From Thecaphora thlaspeos (Eukaryota; Basidiomycota; Ustilaginomycetes; Urocystidales; Glomosporiaceae): a stretch of 64,000 bases of DNA. Each line of letters opens with the position of its first letter. Positions within the stretch are counted from its first letter, which is position 1. Of the stretch, positions 30,801-41,900 are shown piece by piece. The position numbers and the translations under genes are program-made. The notes below the pieces were generated by a model. It was not told the DNA's origin. It saw nothing but the letters and a program-made list of their open reading frames with translations, and made no database searches. The DNA is taken from NCBI GenBank assembly GCA_900291925.1, contig UWYS01000008.1, positions 62,001 through 126,000 of the forward strand. The letters are read 5' to 3'.

Positions 30801-32052
30801 TTCTTCTGATCGACCTCACGATTGCGCGCTCGCAGTCGGCCCTACCGAAAGCTCACCAAGGCTCGAGATCATCACAGAGGCTTTGGTCCAGCAGGTCGGT
30901 AACATCGATGGCGCGCAGCGGAGCGTCGATCACCGTCACCCTTTCCATCAGGTACTCGAGAAACTGCGGCTGGCTTGAGGCATACTCGAGCATGAGGGTG
31001 AGCGGTTTCCAGATCATTGCCTGGGAGTTGGCGGCACCCCTGTCCTTGCATTCACCAGTAGCGCCGCCGCTGCCATTGCAGCCAAGCCTGGCGGTCCGAG
31101 AACGCTGAAGAGGCCGGTCTGACGACTTCTGGGCCGTCGTCTCCGTCGCCTTGTACCAGAACGAGTCGGAGCGGCCGTTGGCTGTCTGGCCGCCGCATCG
31201 GGGATGATGGCGATCAGCTTGAGCGGCGCAGGGGGCGGACCCATTGTCGTTGTTCAATCGATTTGATGCCACCGTTGATGCCGATGTCGAGCATCCGGGG
31301 CTCGTATATGGCCGTTCGATGTCGGCACTGGTGGTCGACGGGTGACCTCGGAAGAGCTCGGATTCTGGCCGGAAGAAGAGCGAGGGTCCGTGCTGTGCTG
31401 CGGTCCTGGGCGTCGAGGCAGTGGTGGTGGACGATGCCGGTGAGTGGTAAAGGGATGCGAGCGCCTCGGCGGCGGAGCGATTGGAAGCGTCTCGGTGGAA
31501 GTTATCGGAGCGTCGCGAGCTGCCGTCCGTCGAGGATCCTTCTTTCGGGTCGGCGACGTGCGAGCGGAACCCCTGCTGATGCGTTATGGGATGGTCGTTG
31601 GAGGCGGAGCTGCGTGGGCGCTTCCTGGGCGCCGGCGTGTCTCGCTGGTGCTGAGCGCGGTTCGCGTGCGCTTGCTGATACGGAAGCGTGAGCGGGGATG
31701 GCTGATTGGCGGCGATCCTTGGCTTACGCTTGCGGTCGCCGTCCCAGACGATGCAGTCGACGTGGAGGACTCTACAGCGATGGCATTTTTTGTCGTACTC
31801 GACGGGCTCCTGGGTGGAAGGGACGGTGACGTCCGGCAGCTCGCATCTCGCCTTTTTGTGGCGGCACTGGAGACAGCTGCGCTTTGCGAGGGTGCGTTTG
31901 GGTCGGTGTGGGGCGATGGTAGGGGCGGCGGATGGAAGTGCGGCAGAGGACGACGAGGAAGGGGAAAGATCGTTTGCATCGTAGCCGACAGGCGACGTCA
32001 GCGGTTGCCGAGGTGATTGTAGCTGCGATGGCCCCGACGCTGTGGAAGCCAT
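27870..32052 (-). CDS. Zn2Cys6 transcription regulator
   Basis: Large fungal binuclear zinc-cluster regulator (1,332 aa), exons 32052-30857 and 30672-27870, junction LEPW|LRPYIAW. The cluster near residues 60-100 has spacing Cys-X2-Cys-X6-Cys-X19-Cys-X2-Cys-X6-Cys (KRSCLQCRHKKARC ... CHRCRVLHVDC) followed by VWDGDRKRKPR; the 19-residue loop is long for the family. A Ser-rich linker and a middle homology region (from LRPYIAWHPHLP through SASIDRLGTHILVSTPRTIQ and FGRKIPMP) follow. The C-terminus is His/Gln-rich (HQHQHQHY) and ends with an acidic-aromatic motif FDTLFDSVFPNYQR, a plausible activation patch. Regulated pathway unknown. Start ATG at 32052 is the first in frame. Confidence 0.88.
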
Positions 32053-32462
32053 GGGAGAAGGAAGTGGCCGAGGACGATGGCGATGACGAGCAGCCTACGG
32101 TCGCAAAGAGGCGAATATTGTTGCAGAGGGGAGAGCAGACTGAAGCAGGGTTCTGATAGTACCTGCAGAGGGGAAGAGGACAAGGAAAAGGACAAGGTAC
32201 GTCTGCGTTTGTACAAACTCGTTGTCAACGCCTAGGTGCGGGCGCTCTCGCCGGTGCGGAATGGAGGCTGCTGGTGCGCTGGCAGCCGTGGTTGGCCGGT
32301 GGCTGGCCGGTGAGGTTGGGTCGGGGTCGGATAGGTGGGTTGATGGGTGGGACGGTGGAGCGGAAAAGAGATGCCGTGAATGGTGATGAAGGGGAGTGGT
32401 GCTGCAGTGTCTATGTAAGCAGTCCCGCTGCCCTTTGGTGTGAGGGAGAGGAGGGAAGGCAA

Positions 32463-32494
<32 letters not shown>

Positions 32495-33448
32495 AAAGGA
32501 GAAGGCCGGCGGCTGAAGACAGCGGTACAGCCTATATAGTGTACACACTCGGCGCCTTCTTGCACCTTGGCCGCTCGCGTGCCACGAAGGAAAAAAAAAA
32601 GAAGAAAAAAAGAAAAGAAAAATACCGACGGACTGCTCGGCGCCCGGTCACGTGCGCAGGGTGCGCCAGTTCGAGGCAGCGAGCTGGTTGCCTCGCTGGC
32701 AGACTGCCTCCTCTCTCCTCTCTCCCATTATCTCTTCTCTCGTCGACGCTGCCCGTCGACGTCGCTTTCGCCCACCCTTCCCACCCTCATATCTTTGCTC
32801 ACTCCCCCTTGCATGTAGACTTCCTTTCGGTCTCACACGCACTGCGCTCCTCTTCGCCTCGCTGTCATGCGACGCTCGACCGGCCGCTCTTACGGCGTCG
32901 GCTGGGAGCTCGCAGCGTCCCCCCTGCGGGGTTCGGCAATCTATGCTTCCTTTGTTTCCTTTTGTTCTCGCTTGGCGACCAGCCTCGTCTCTCGAGTTGG
33001 TGCTTGCCTCGCCCCGGCTCCGTCGGCCAGCTGAGTGGTTGCGCAGGCAAGCCGTCGTCGTGGCTCAGGGTCGCGCCCAGCGGGCCAGCGGGCCAGCAGG
33101 CACCGTGGCAGGTGGAGGTTGGGCGGGGGCACCGGCGGAACCGAAAATGGCGCCGCTTTCGGAGCAGAGCGCGTGATCGGGCGGGGCGAGGCTTTGGCTT
33201 GGCTCAGCGGCCCTTTTTTGAGCATGGCCGCAGGCGGGACACTCAAGCGCTTGGATCACTCACGTCCACAAGGCCGCCCGGCGCTCTCTCGCCCAACCCT
33301 TACCCTTGCCACGCCATTCCCCCACCTGCAGTACTGTACCTCATCTATCAGTACCTCCCGACCGAACCACGAATCGTCCAATCCGCCCTCTTCTGCCGTC
33401 ACCTAGCTACCTCGCTCCGCACCACCCCACCCTACATCCAATTTGATC
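32053..33448. promoter_or_regulatory. Divergent promoter region, regulator / PHB2
   Basis: 1.4 kb between divergent genes. Includes five perfect GAGGAC hexamers (32463-32492), an A-rich tract at 32588-32625 and C/T-rich leader sequence before PHB2 (about 33250-33448). Several low-complexity ORFs on both strands look spurious. Confidence 0.5.
32463..32492. repeat. GAGGAC hexamer x5
   Basis: Five perfect tandem GAGGAC units in the divergent intergenic region. Upstream of the Zn2Cys6 start codon; probably in its 5' leader or promoter. Confidence 0.85.
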
Positions 33449-34755
33449 ATGAACCGCGGCGGTGGACCCCAGAACATCTTCCGGACGCTTGAAAAGCTCC
33501 GGCAGCAGGCCCAGAATGCCTCGAACCAGTTCCAGCAGCAGGCAAAGCCGGCCGGCGGTGGCGGCGGCGGCGGACCCTCCAACCTCGGCGGCATCCTCGG
33601 CGGCTCGGCGGGCATCGTCGCACTCGTAGCGCTCGGCCTCGGCGTCAACTCGTCTCTCTTCAACGTCGACGGTGGTCACCGCGCCATCAAGTACTCCAGG
33701 CTTCATGGAGTCAAGACCACCATCTACAACGAAGGCACCCACTTCATGCTCCCCTGGTTCGAGACGCCCATCGACTACGACGTCCGCGCAAAGCCGAGGA
33801 GCATCGCCTCACTCACCGGCACCAAGGGTGAGTGGCAGCAGTGGCAGCGCGCGGACAAACGATGGCGGGCGCTCGCCTGCGTCAGAGTGCGAGGCCAGCC
33901 GCTGGCACCCATCTTGCACTGACGACTCGCGGCGCCAATGCATCGAGTGCCGCTGACACCTTATCCACCCGCCTTTCCCCTTTTTCTCTCTCTTCCATGC
34001 TACTTCTCTCCCTCTCGCGCTCCCATCCACAGATCTGCAGATGGTCTCGCTCACCTGCCGTGTCCTTTCAAGACCCGACGTCAATGCGCTTCCGACCATC
34101 TACCGCGAGCTCGGCACCGACTACGACGAGCGCGTCCTCCCGTCCATTGTCAACGAGGTGCTCAAGTCGGTCGTGGCACAGTTCAACGCCTCGCAGCTCA
34201 TCACGCAGCGAGAGATGGTCTCGCGGCTGGTGCGCGACAACCTGACGCAGCGCGCGCGCCGCTTCAACCTCGTGCTCGACGACGTCTCCATCACCCACGT
34301 CTCGTTCTCGCCCGAATTTACCCACGCGGTAGAGGCCAAGCAGATCGCCCAGCAGGCGGCCCTGCGCGCCGCTTTCCTCGTCGACCAGGCGATCCAGGAG
34401 AAGGCCAGCATCATTGTCAAGGCGCAGGGAGAGGCAAAGAGCGCCGAGCTCATCGGCGAGGCCGTCAAGAAGAACAAGGGCTTCCTCAAGCTCAGAAAGC
34501 TCGAGGCGGCCCGCGACATTGCCACCATCCTCAGCAACAGCGGCAACAAGATCATGCTCGATGCCCAGAGCCTGCTTCTCAACGTGTGAGTGGCCGGAGT
34601 GCGGGGGCAATCAGTACGCCCTGCCCTCATGAAGAGAGCGCATACTGACGCTCTTCGTCCGTCTCCCTGCGTCCCTCGTTATCATTCCAACTGCTTCCCC
34701 GCAACCCCGCAGCGCCGACGAGGACCCAGACTCGGTGCAGAACCGAAGGCAATAA
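33449..34755 (+). CDS. PHB2: Prohibitin-2
   Basis: Inner-membrane mitochondrial prohibitin that forms the ring complex with Phb1 and chaperones new membrane proteins. Exons 33449-33827, 34033-34585 and 34713-34755 give 324 aa. Begins [14 protein letters not shown], followed by a Gly-rich stretch and one membrane anchor at about residues 47-67 ([18 protein letters not shown]). PHB domain: [89 protein letters not shown] helical coiled coil ([20 protein letters not shown]) follows. The last exon adds only [13 protein letters not shown], and an AATAAA hexamer overlaps the stop codon. The longer N-terminus and SFSPEF block favour Phb2 over Phb1. Confidence 0.94.
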
Positions 34756-35912
34756 AGAAAGCAAGCGAGCGTCGTCTGCCGTCGGTGCCAAGCCGCTGCC
34801 GGAGGGTGTACGTACGGTCACCTTGCCGTTTCTACCAAAACACTTGTATCGCGCTCTCTCCTCCTCTCCATTCCCTCTCTACCATCTCTGTGCCTACGTG
34901 CGCTCTGTACTGCTCTCGGTCCGTTTCCGTGTCTGTTAGTCCGTCGGGCGGTCTTTTCCGATGGACGCACTCTATCGCACTCCCCACTCAGCCATCGATG
35001 TCGATGTTGAGAGTCAATGGCCACGAACCCTCGATCGGTGCGAAGGGTGCGGATAATGCTGAAGAGGAGCAGACGCCGTGTGGTCTCTCGCGTCGTTGCT
35101 CGAGCGACGTTGTGACACCTTGTGTCCGTTGCAGCTCGTTGGCTGTGTTCTTTAGAGATGTTTCGGACTCGGGGGGATGCCGGCTTGGTAAGCTCCGCGA
35201 TTGCGTATCTCGTTCTCGCCATTTTGCAGCCGGGGTGTGTTCCCAGGCGACACGGGCGAGATGAGGAAAGGGCAAAAGGCAGACAGGGAGAGAGGAAGAG
35301 AAACCGAGACGCTGAAGATTGCGGACGCGAGACGGGCGCCTCCCGCACGGGCTGCCGGGCCGCCCGCCGAAGAGGAGGGCCCTCCGCCGGTGGCTCGCAG
35401 AGACCCGGCGTTAGGAACCAAGAGGGCGCAGGGAAGTGAGGCGCTAGAAGTCGAGGGCTGGGGACCCCAAGCCCGGCGGAAGTCGCCGCGCAGACGACCA
35501 GAGCCTGACTCGCCGCGACCAGGGAAGGGTCGACGGGCGTGTCGGTGTATTATAGCCGGAAGCAGGGGCTGAAAAGCCCGGATGCAGAGGAAATGCGCGA
35601 GAGAAGAAAGGGTTGGAGGAAGAGAGGAAGGAGAGCGCCCATGCAGAGCGGAGGGATGTACAGGAGGTCTGCTGGGGTGCGCGCACGCGTGCCGCCCCAC
35701 GTCAGTCGGCCGAGTGATGTGGACGAAACCTCTACAAGAAACCCTTACCTTAAACCCGTGCGCGTCTAAATCCTCTCACCGACCATCTTCCACCACCACC
35801 ACCACCATCATCAACGTCCTCCTCAACGTCCTCCTCCTCTCCTTTGCCCTCTCCTCCACGTCATCTTGTGGAAAGTACACCACAACCAGGCTGATACATC
35901 ACCGGGCGCAAC
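34756..35912. other. Intergenic region
   Basis: 1.16 kb between PHB2 and the Cmc1-like gene. GC-rich middle (35300-35560) with overlapping ORFs on both strands that show no family motif; a CAC/ATC-rich leader at about 35788-35825. No supported gene. Confidence 0.55.
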
Positions 35913-36389
35913 ATGACAAGAGCAATTTCGAATCGCGAGTCCGACGAATTGATGAAAAAGACCAAGGTAGACGCACTCAAGAAATGTGCGGATGTAGTCA
36001 AAGGTTCGTCGACACCTTTCCCCCCTTTTCCTGGCCTTGCACGTTGTGTCTGTTCGTTGCTTCTTAACCCTACTCTTTTGTCTTTTCGTTCGACCCGTGC
36101 AGCCTTTGCAGATTGTTCGTCAGGTAGAACATTCTCGGTTGCTTGGGCTTGTAGAGGCGAACATGGAGCGTTGCAGGATTGTCTGAAACAGTAGTACGTC
36201 CCCCTTCGTCTCCCCTATCCCCCTGTCCCCCCTTTCCTTCTTCCTTTCCGCACACCAAGAAAGCTGATTCAGAAGTAGAGCGAATACTGAAGCCACCCCT
36301 GAACTGGACGCGCACGCTCGTTCTACAGCACATCTCCAGAAGCATTCGAGAAGGTCAAGGCAGATTACCTGGCCAACAACCGAAGCTAG
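35913..36389 (+). CDS. CMC1: Cmc1-family twin CX9C mitochondrial protein
   Basis: Small intermembrane-space protein linked to cytochrome c oxidase assembly and copper handling. Three exons, 35913-36003, 36103-36193 and 36329-36389, give 80 aa. It has two CX9C motifs, CADVVKAFADC (split by intron 1) and CRGEHGALQDC, the disulfide-bonded helical hairpin imported by the Mia40 pathway. N-terminus MTRAISNRESDELMKKTK; the C-terminus CLKQ|YTSPEAFEK, VKADYLANNRS is completed across intron 2, whose donor (GTACGT at 36194) overlaps an unspliced in-frame TAG (36191-36193 region). Cmc1 versus Cmc2 cannot be separated with certainty. The stop is 88 bp from the convergent IPK1 stop. Confidence 0.82.
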
Positions 36390-36477
36390 CCCTTTGTCCA
36401 TTTCTCCCCCGTATCGTTCGTCAATGGGATCAAGCATCCAGTACACCACCGAACCGATCCCTTCCCAGTGGTCTGCC

Positions 36478-38244
36478 CTACTTCCGCCCAGGTACCTGTT
36501 CAAGAGACGACAGCCACGCTCGGAATTCCACTACGACCTCTTCGTCCGTTGCTTGAAATTTGGCCAGTTTCTCGAGAGGTTTAAGGTCAAGGTCGACGAG
36601 TTTCACTTCTACCCTCGCCGATTCCGTCTCCTCTTCTCTTTCCGTCTCGACGTCGTCGTTGCTGACATCGTCGGAACGACGACGAAAGATGCGTACCATG
36701 ATACTGCAATCCTTCAGCGTAGCCGCTACGAGGAAGCGGACAGTGTTACGTCTCAGCTGCTGGATCGTCTGCGGTGACGTTGCCCCTTCTGCCTTGATGT
36801 CAGCGTCATTGACGGCCTGTACGATCTCGTCGAGCGTGGGTGGGACGAGGAGGTGGCTATGCTCCTCGGACAAGATGCTGCCGAGCGCGGAGGAGGTGAG
36901 ACGTTGCCAGTCGGAAGAGAGGCCTTCCACGTCCCGAGCGTCTAGCACGGATTGGAGATGCGCGAGGCGCGAGAGGATCGAAACGGTGTTGGAGGATGTG
37001 GGGTGGAGACGGGCCGTGGAGAGGGCGGGGAGCAGGTGATGGGCAAGGTTGGCGGAAAGATTGTCGGACGACGATGACCTCGAAGAAGAGGCTAGGTCGG
37101 AGAGGTAGGCTTTGATCGCGTCTAGCTCCGTTGTCTGCGTTGGTGCGGGGAGAGCGTAGTCACGATCGTCATCGTCGCCCGAGTCAGCGCCTGTTCTCTC
37201 TCGCACCGCGCGTCACTCTTGGCTTCGTTCTCGACGACCCACCTGTGCAGGTCTGACGACCTCTCCCCTCCAATACAGCCTGAGACTGTTAGTCGTCCCC
37301 TCACTCTCCCTCCAGTCATCAACAAGCGCGTCGACCGCCTTTCGCATCCTCGCCTCGTCGCAGCTGTAGAGGTCTAGCGGGTCGTAGAATCGCTGAAACT
37401 GCTCCTGCGTCATGAAAGAGGGGGAGGGATGACGTGCGACCTTGTGCATCCTAAAGCGCGAGTACCGCGTCTTGAGGTCGAGGTTGGGCGAGTGGATCGA
37501 GTCGAGAGCGCTGCGGGAGGGGAGGTAGCCCCACTTCGGCTGCGAGAGACGTGGAGCCGTCAGAGAGGGAGAGGTGTAACGTAGTTGAAGCTGGGTCAGT
37601 ACACGGACAACGAGGGCATCGTCCGAGAACAGGCTCCGTACCTTTATCTCTACCGTCAGCACGTCTGCGTCCTCGTCACTGGCGGCGGCACAGAGGTCCT
37701 CCACGATCCAGGCCCTGCTCGCCTCCGTATAGATGCCGTCTTTGTTTCGCCTCTCCCTGGGACGATGGATCTCAACCTTTGCCGCCAGCGCCTCCAAGGT
37801 GGCTCTATCGCGTGCATCTTGCACACTGACGGTCCAGGACTGTGGTAGAAGCGTCGTGTCGCCGCAGCCAAGGAGGGGGACTATGACGTGATCTCTGAAA
37901 CGAGAGTCTTGCTGGTCGGTGTCGGTGGTGGCGGCGGCGGTGGTGGAGGTCGACGAGGACGAGGACGAGGAGCGGGGTGCTTTTCGAAGCCTCAGCAGCT
38001 TGCCGTGCCACTTTGACGTGTGCTCCGCCTTTGCGGCGGTCCTCTTGGTCGGAGCATATCGGAGCAGCAGGTTCAAGCCTCCTTCAGCATGGTAGGCCCA
38101 CTCGCTCGGGTCGAGGCTGGAGAGTTTCAAAGTGGTTGGGTCGTTGTCGAGGAAGGGCGTGTGTCGGTGCTCCGGCTGGACGGAGCTGGAGAGCGTCGAC
38201 TTGAAGGGCGTCGTGTGGCGCGGCTGGAAGGCTGTTGGCGGCAT
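36478..38244 (-). CDS. IPK1: Inositol-pentakisphosphate 2-kinase
   Basis: Converts Ins(1,3,4,5,6)P5 to InsP6 (phytate) with ATP, normally nuclear, supporting mRNA export and phosphate signalling. Exons 38244-37642, 37539-37243 and 37134-36478, all ending in phase 0, give 518 aa. Family motifs: WAYHAEGGLNLLLRYAP, KWHGKLLRLRKAP (nucleotide-binding loop and Lys), VEIK|PKWGYLPS (the EIKPK motif restored by intron 1), RYSRFRMHK, DPLDLYSCD, and in exon 3 FLVAATLKDCSIMVRI and VKLVDLDLKPLEKLAKF. The third junction (RPAQ|TTELDAIK) is less certain because nearby AGs also keep frame, but the conserved block DCSIM... VDLDxKP shows that exon 3 belongs to this gene. Confidence 0.9.
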
Positions 38245-38947
38245 CGCTAACGATGTCGTGGGCGGGTGCAGGCAGGAGTGGCACGCCTAGGAGAAGTACG
38301 AGAAGGAGGAGGAGCGGGAGGAGCAGGAGCAGGAAGAGAAGGCGGAGGAGAAGCAGACAGATGGCACGAGGCGGAAGTGCGCCTTCCAGTCTACAGGGCG
38401 CATTGTTCTTCGAATGGACGAGTGAGCAGAGTAAGTCAGATATGGCCCGAGCGCATTATCCCTGGGCGGTGCGCACGCCTTGACAGCCACCTCCTCGCCA
38501 ATACAGTGCGTCCGTCGGTGCTTGAGCAACACCTCGCAGCACTCTTGACCCACACATCTCCCGTACTTCGGAGGGAAATGCAAGCCGTCTCTCACGTCTC
38601 GCCGGTATCGACTCCCAAGAACACGCCCGTTCTCCGCATCCAACAGCAGCCGCCGCGCGAGACGCAGCTACCCGAGGTCCCTCGGAGCCATTCTGGTCCC
38701 GTCGAGCAAAGGTGGGGGGCGGACGCCTTCGCAGGCTAGGCCGAAGACAATCCCGCTCTCTTGTCCTTGTATGACTTTGCTCTACCGTCACAAACCCGCA
38801 TCATCAGGTGATAGGAGTCGCCAAGAGTCCCAGGTAGATTTCGAGAAAAAGCAGAATCATAGTACATTACGATACGCTGATGACGGGGGGTGGAAAGGCG
38901 AGTCGGGTCGGGTCGGGTCGGGTCGAGCCGAGTCAGAAATAGCATGC
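38245..38947. other. IPK1 5' flank and Mga2-like 3' flank
   Basis: 703 bp. A + strand open stretch at about 38288-38424, following a possible TAG acceptor, would encode a Glu/Lys-rich segment then RRKCAFQSTGRIVLRMDE; I cannot place it in a family or find a first exon. GGGTC repeats lie at about 38903-38925. No gene is called. Confidence 0.4.
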
Positions 38948-41900
38948 TTAGAGAGCGTTGCGACCAATCTCCTCAATCCTGGCGGCGGCCGACTCGATGC
39001 CCTCCTGCGCCGCCTGCACCGTTGCCTGAGGCCGGTAGTAGTCGAGCGGCAGGTCGATGTAGCTCATCAGGTCGGCCAGGCTGAGCACGCTCGACGACTT
39101 GCTAAAGCACAGCACCACGCACACCGCCAGCAGCACCGGGATCCAGAACCACACCAGCATCGCATCGTCCCGCAGCGTCCGCTTCCGGCGCGACGCCGAA
39201 GGCGCGGTAGCCGTCGTCGAGCTGGTCGAGACTGGGGCATCGCTGCCGCTGGTCGCCGCCGCGTCCGACGTCGCCTGAAGTCGTCCTGATGCAGCGCTGC
39301 TGGCGCGCTGTCCCGCTGCCAACTTGGGACGGCCGATGGGCGTGGTAGCGCCAGAGGCAGCGCCCGCCTTCGCACCCTTGCCGCTGGCGCGTGGTGTGCT
39401 CGAGCCGCTGTTACAGACGTCGCCGCTGTGCGCCTCGAACCTGCTGGATGCAGCGCCGGAGCTGGGTACGCGTCGCGAGGTAGAGCCCTCGGTCTCGGCG
39501 TCCTCTGCCGCCGATCTTCCAACAAAGCGGGCGTGGGCGTGGCTAGATGGTCCCGCCGTGCTCGAATCGTCGCTGTCGCTGATATGCGATCCGTCCAAAA
39601 TCCCGCCGGCAGAGGTCGCGGCAGCGCCATCGGCCACCGACTCATACGCCGGCGGCGGCGAGTAGAGCGGGTTGATCCACAGGGCGCTCTCTTCCACCAC
39701 GCTGCGCCACATGCGGAGCAAGCGGCCGCGCTCCTCGGTCTCCCAGTGCTCGGCGCTGTCGGTGGTTGTGTCGGCGGCCTTGCCCTTGGCCTTGCGATCG
39801 CTGCTCCCGCTGCCTTCTGCATTCGCCTGGCCGTCAGAGTCAGACGATCGGCTCGACCACGGCATCAGCGGCATGCTGGGGGCTGCGGGGAACGCCAGAT
39901 GGAAGACCGGGATGGCGGGCATCGTCGGCATCGCGGGCATCTGAAGCTGGGCGAAGCGGTGGGAGACCGGCCGCGAGAGCAGGTTCTTGTTGACCCAATC
40001 GACGCCGCTGACCGTGTCTCCGGCGCGGGCAAGCCACGACTTGAGCGCAGGCAGCGGGTCCTCGATCTCGATGGCGACGGCGCGCTTCTCGTCCGTGGCT
40101 CGGTGCGCCGCCTTTCTATCCGCCGGCGTCGTCGTGTCGGCCTCGAGCTCGCGGTCGTTCGACGCCCCGCCTTCGCTATCGCTGGCAGCGGAAGAGGCTT
40201 CCTCCTCCTCGTCATGCTCGTCGGCAGTGCTGCCATCGCTAAAGGACCCTTGCGCCTCACTCTCCTCGTCAAGGTTGGTGCTGAGGTTGTCGCTGTCGAG
40301 ACCGCGCTCGTCCTCTCCCTCTGAGTCATCGTCGTCGGAATGGTCAACGCCGTAGTCGCTGATGCTGATGCCGGAGTCGTAGTGGGATGCGACAGCCGGG
40401 GCCGCGGGGACCCAGTGACCGGTGCGGTCGGTATCGGCGAGGATCATCTCGACGTCGACCTGGTCCTCTTCGCATGCAAGGTCGATCGGCAGCAGGCCGT
40501 TGGCGTCAGCGATGCCGTCCTGGGCGCCGTGGCGCAGCAGCAGGCGTGTGATCGTCACCCTCCCAAGCAGCGCCGCAAAGTGCAGCGCAGTCGCGCCGTT
40601 GGTGTCGCGGGTGTTGACGGGACATCCGCGTAGGATCACGAACTCGACCAGGCGGTGGAAGCCCATCATGATGGCGAGGTGGAGCAGCGTATGACCCTGT
40701 CTGTTGGCGAGCCGGATAGCGTCGGGCCGCGGCGTACAATCCGCGGGCAGGTGCGCCCGGTCGAGTGGCTCGTCGAGGATCGAAAGAAACTCCACCACGG
40801 TGTTCTGAAAGTTTGAGTTCTCCCTGCGCCCAACACCGGCGGCAAAGAGGCCGTCGACGGCGTCGCGAGACTGGCTGTGATCGGCCGCGGCATGGGCAGC
40901 GGCGTGGGTGGTGTGCCCGTTACCAGTCCCGCCGTACTGCTGCGCAGAGGCCGCCAGCTGCTGACCCGAACCGACGACGCGCATCGCCACCTCGCGTGCC
41001 GAGCGCATCTGGCCCGTCATCTGGAGGCCGACGACCTGCAGCGCCAGCTCCATAAGCGCGCGGTCGGTGGTTTCGACATAAGTGAAGAGCTGCAGCGGAC
41101 TCGTCTCGATCTGGGCGCCCATCCTAATAATCTCGGGCGCGCCCTTGAGGCTGACGACGACCGGCCCCGGGCTCGGGCTCGGCGGAAGGACGCAGACGAG
41201 CGTGTTGCTGGCCCACACCTTTGTGTTAGACGCCGCGACGTCGCCAAAGATGCAGCTGATGCCCTCGACAAAGTTCTCGCCAAGCACCGTCACCTCGATG
41301 CCGCCGCTCGTCGGACCTTCGCCGGGAATGAGCTTCGAGATGCGCGGCAGTGATCGCTGCTCTGCCGGCGACATGGCGGGGCCCCTGCTGTTGGGCGCCA
41401 GCGGTAAGGGCATGGCCATCGGTCCCGCCCACGTCTGGGCAGGCAGAGCCGCCGCCGCTGCCATGGCCATAAACTGGGCAAATTCGGTGCCGTTCGACAT
41501 GCCCATCCCCATCCCCGTCTGTGCGTTGCGGAAGAACTGCTCGAAGTCAAACTGCGGCAGGCTTTGCATGTTGATCTGCAGCGTTGTCGGCGAAAGCGAA
41601 CCTTGCTCCATGTGCGTCTGGAGCATCTGGGGCATCTGCGCCAACCGCGCTTGCTGCTGGTTCTGGTGCTGTTGCTGTTGCTGCATCTGCTGCGCGAGGA
41701 TCGCATTGTTGGCGCTTTGGGCGGGCACCGAGCAGGGTGCGGGGGACACGCTCCTGCGGAACAGAGCGGCGCCGCCCGGCGCCGCGGCCCCGGCGCTGGT
41801 GCTACCGCTGTTGCTGCGGCCAAGGTTGCTGCCGCCTGAGGCGCCAGCGAGGGCAAAGGCGCTCCAGAAGTCGGTCGAGCCCATATCTGGGCCCGGTGGC

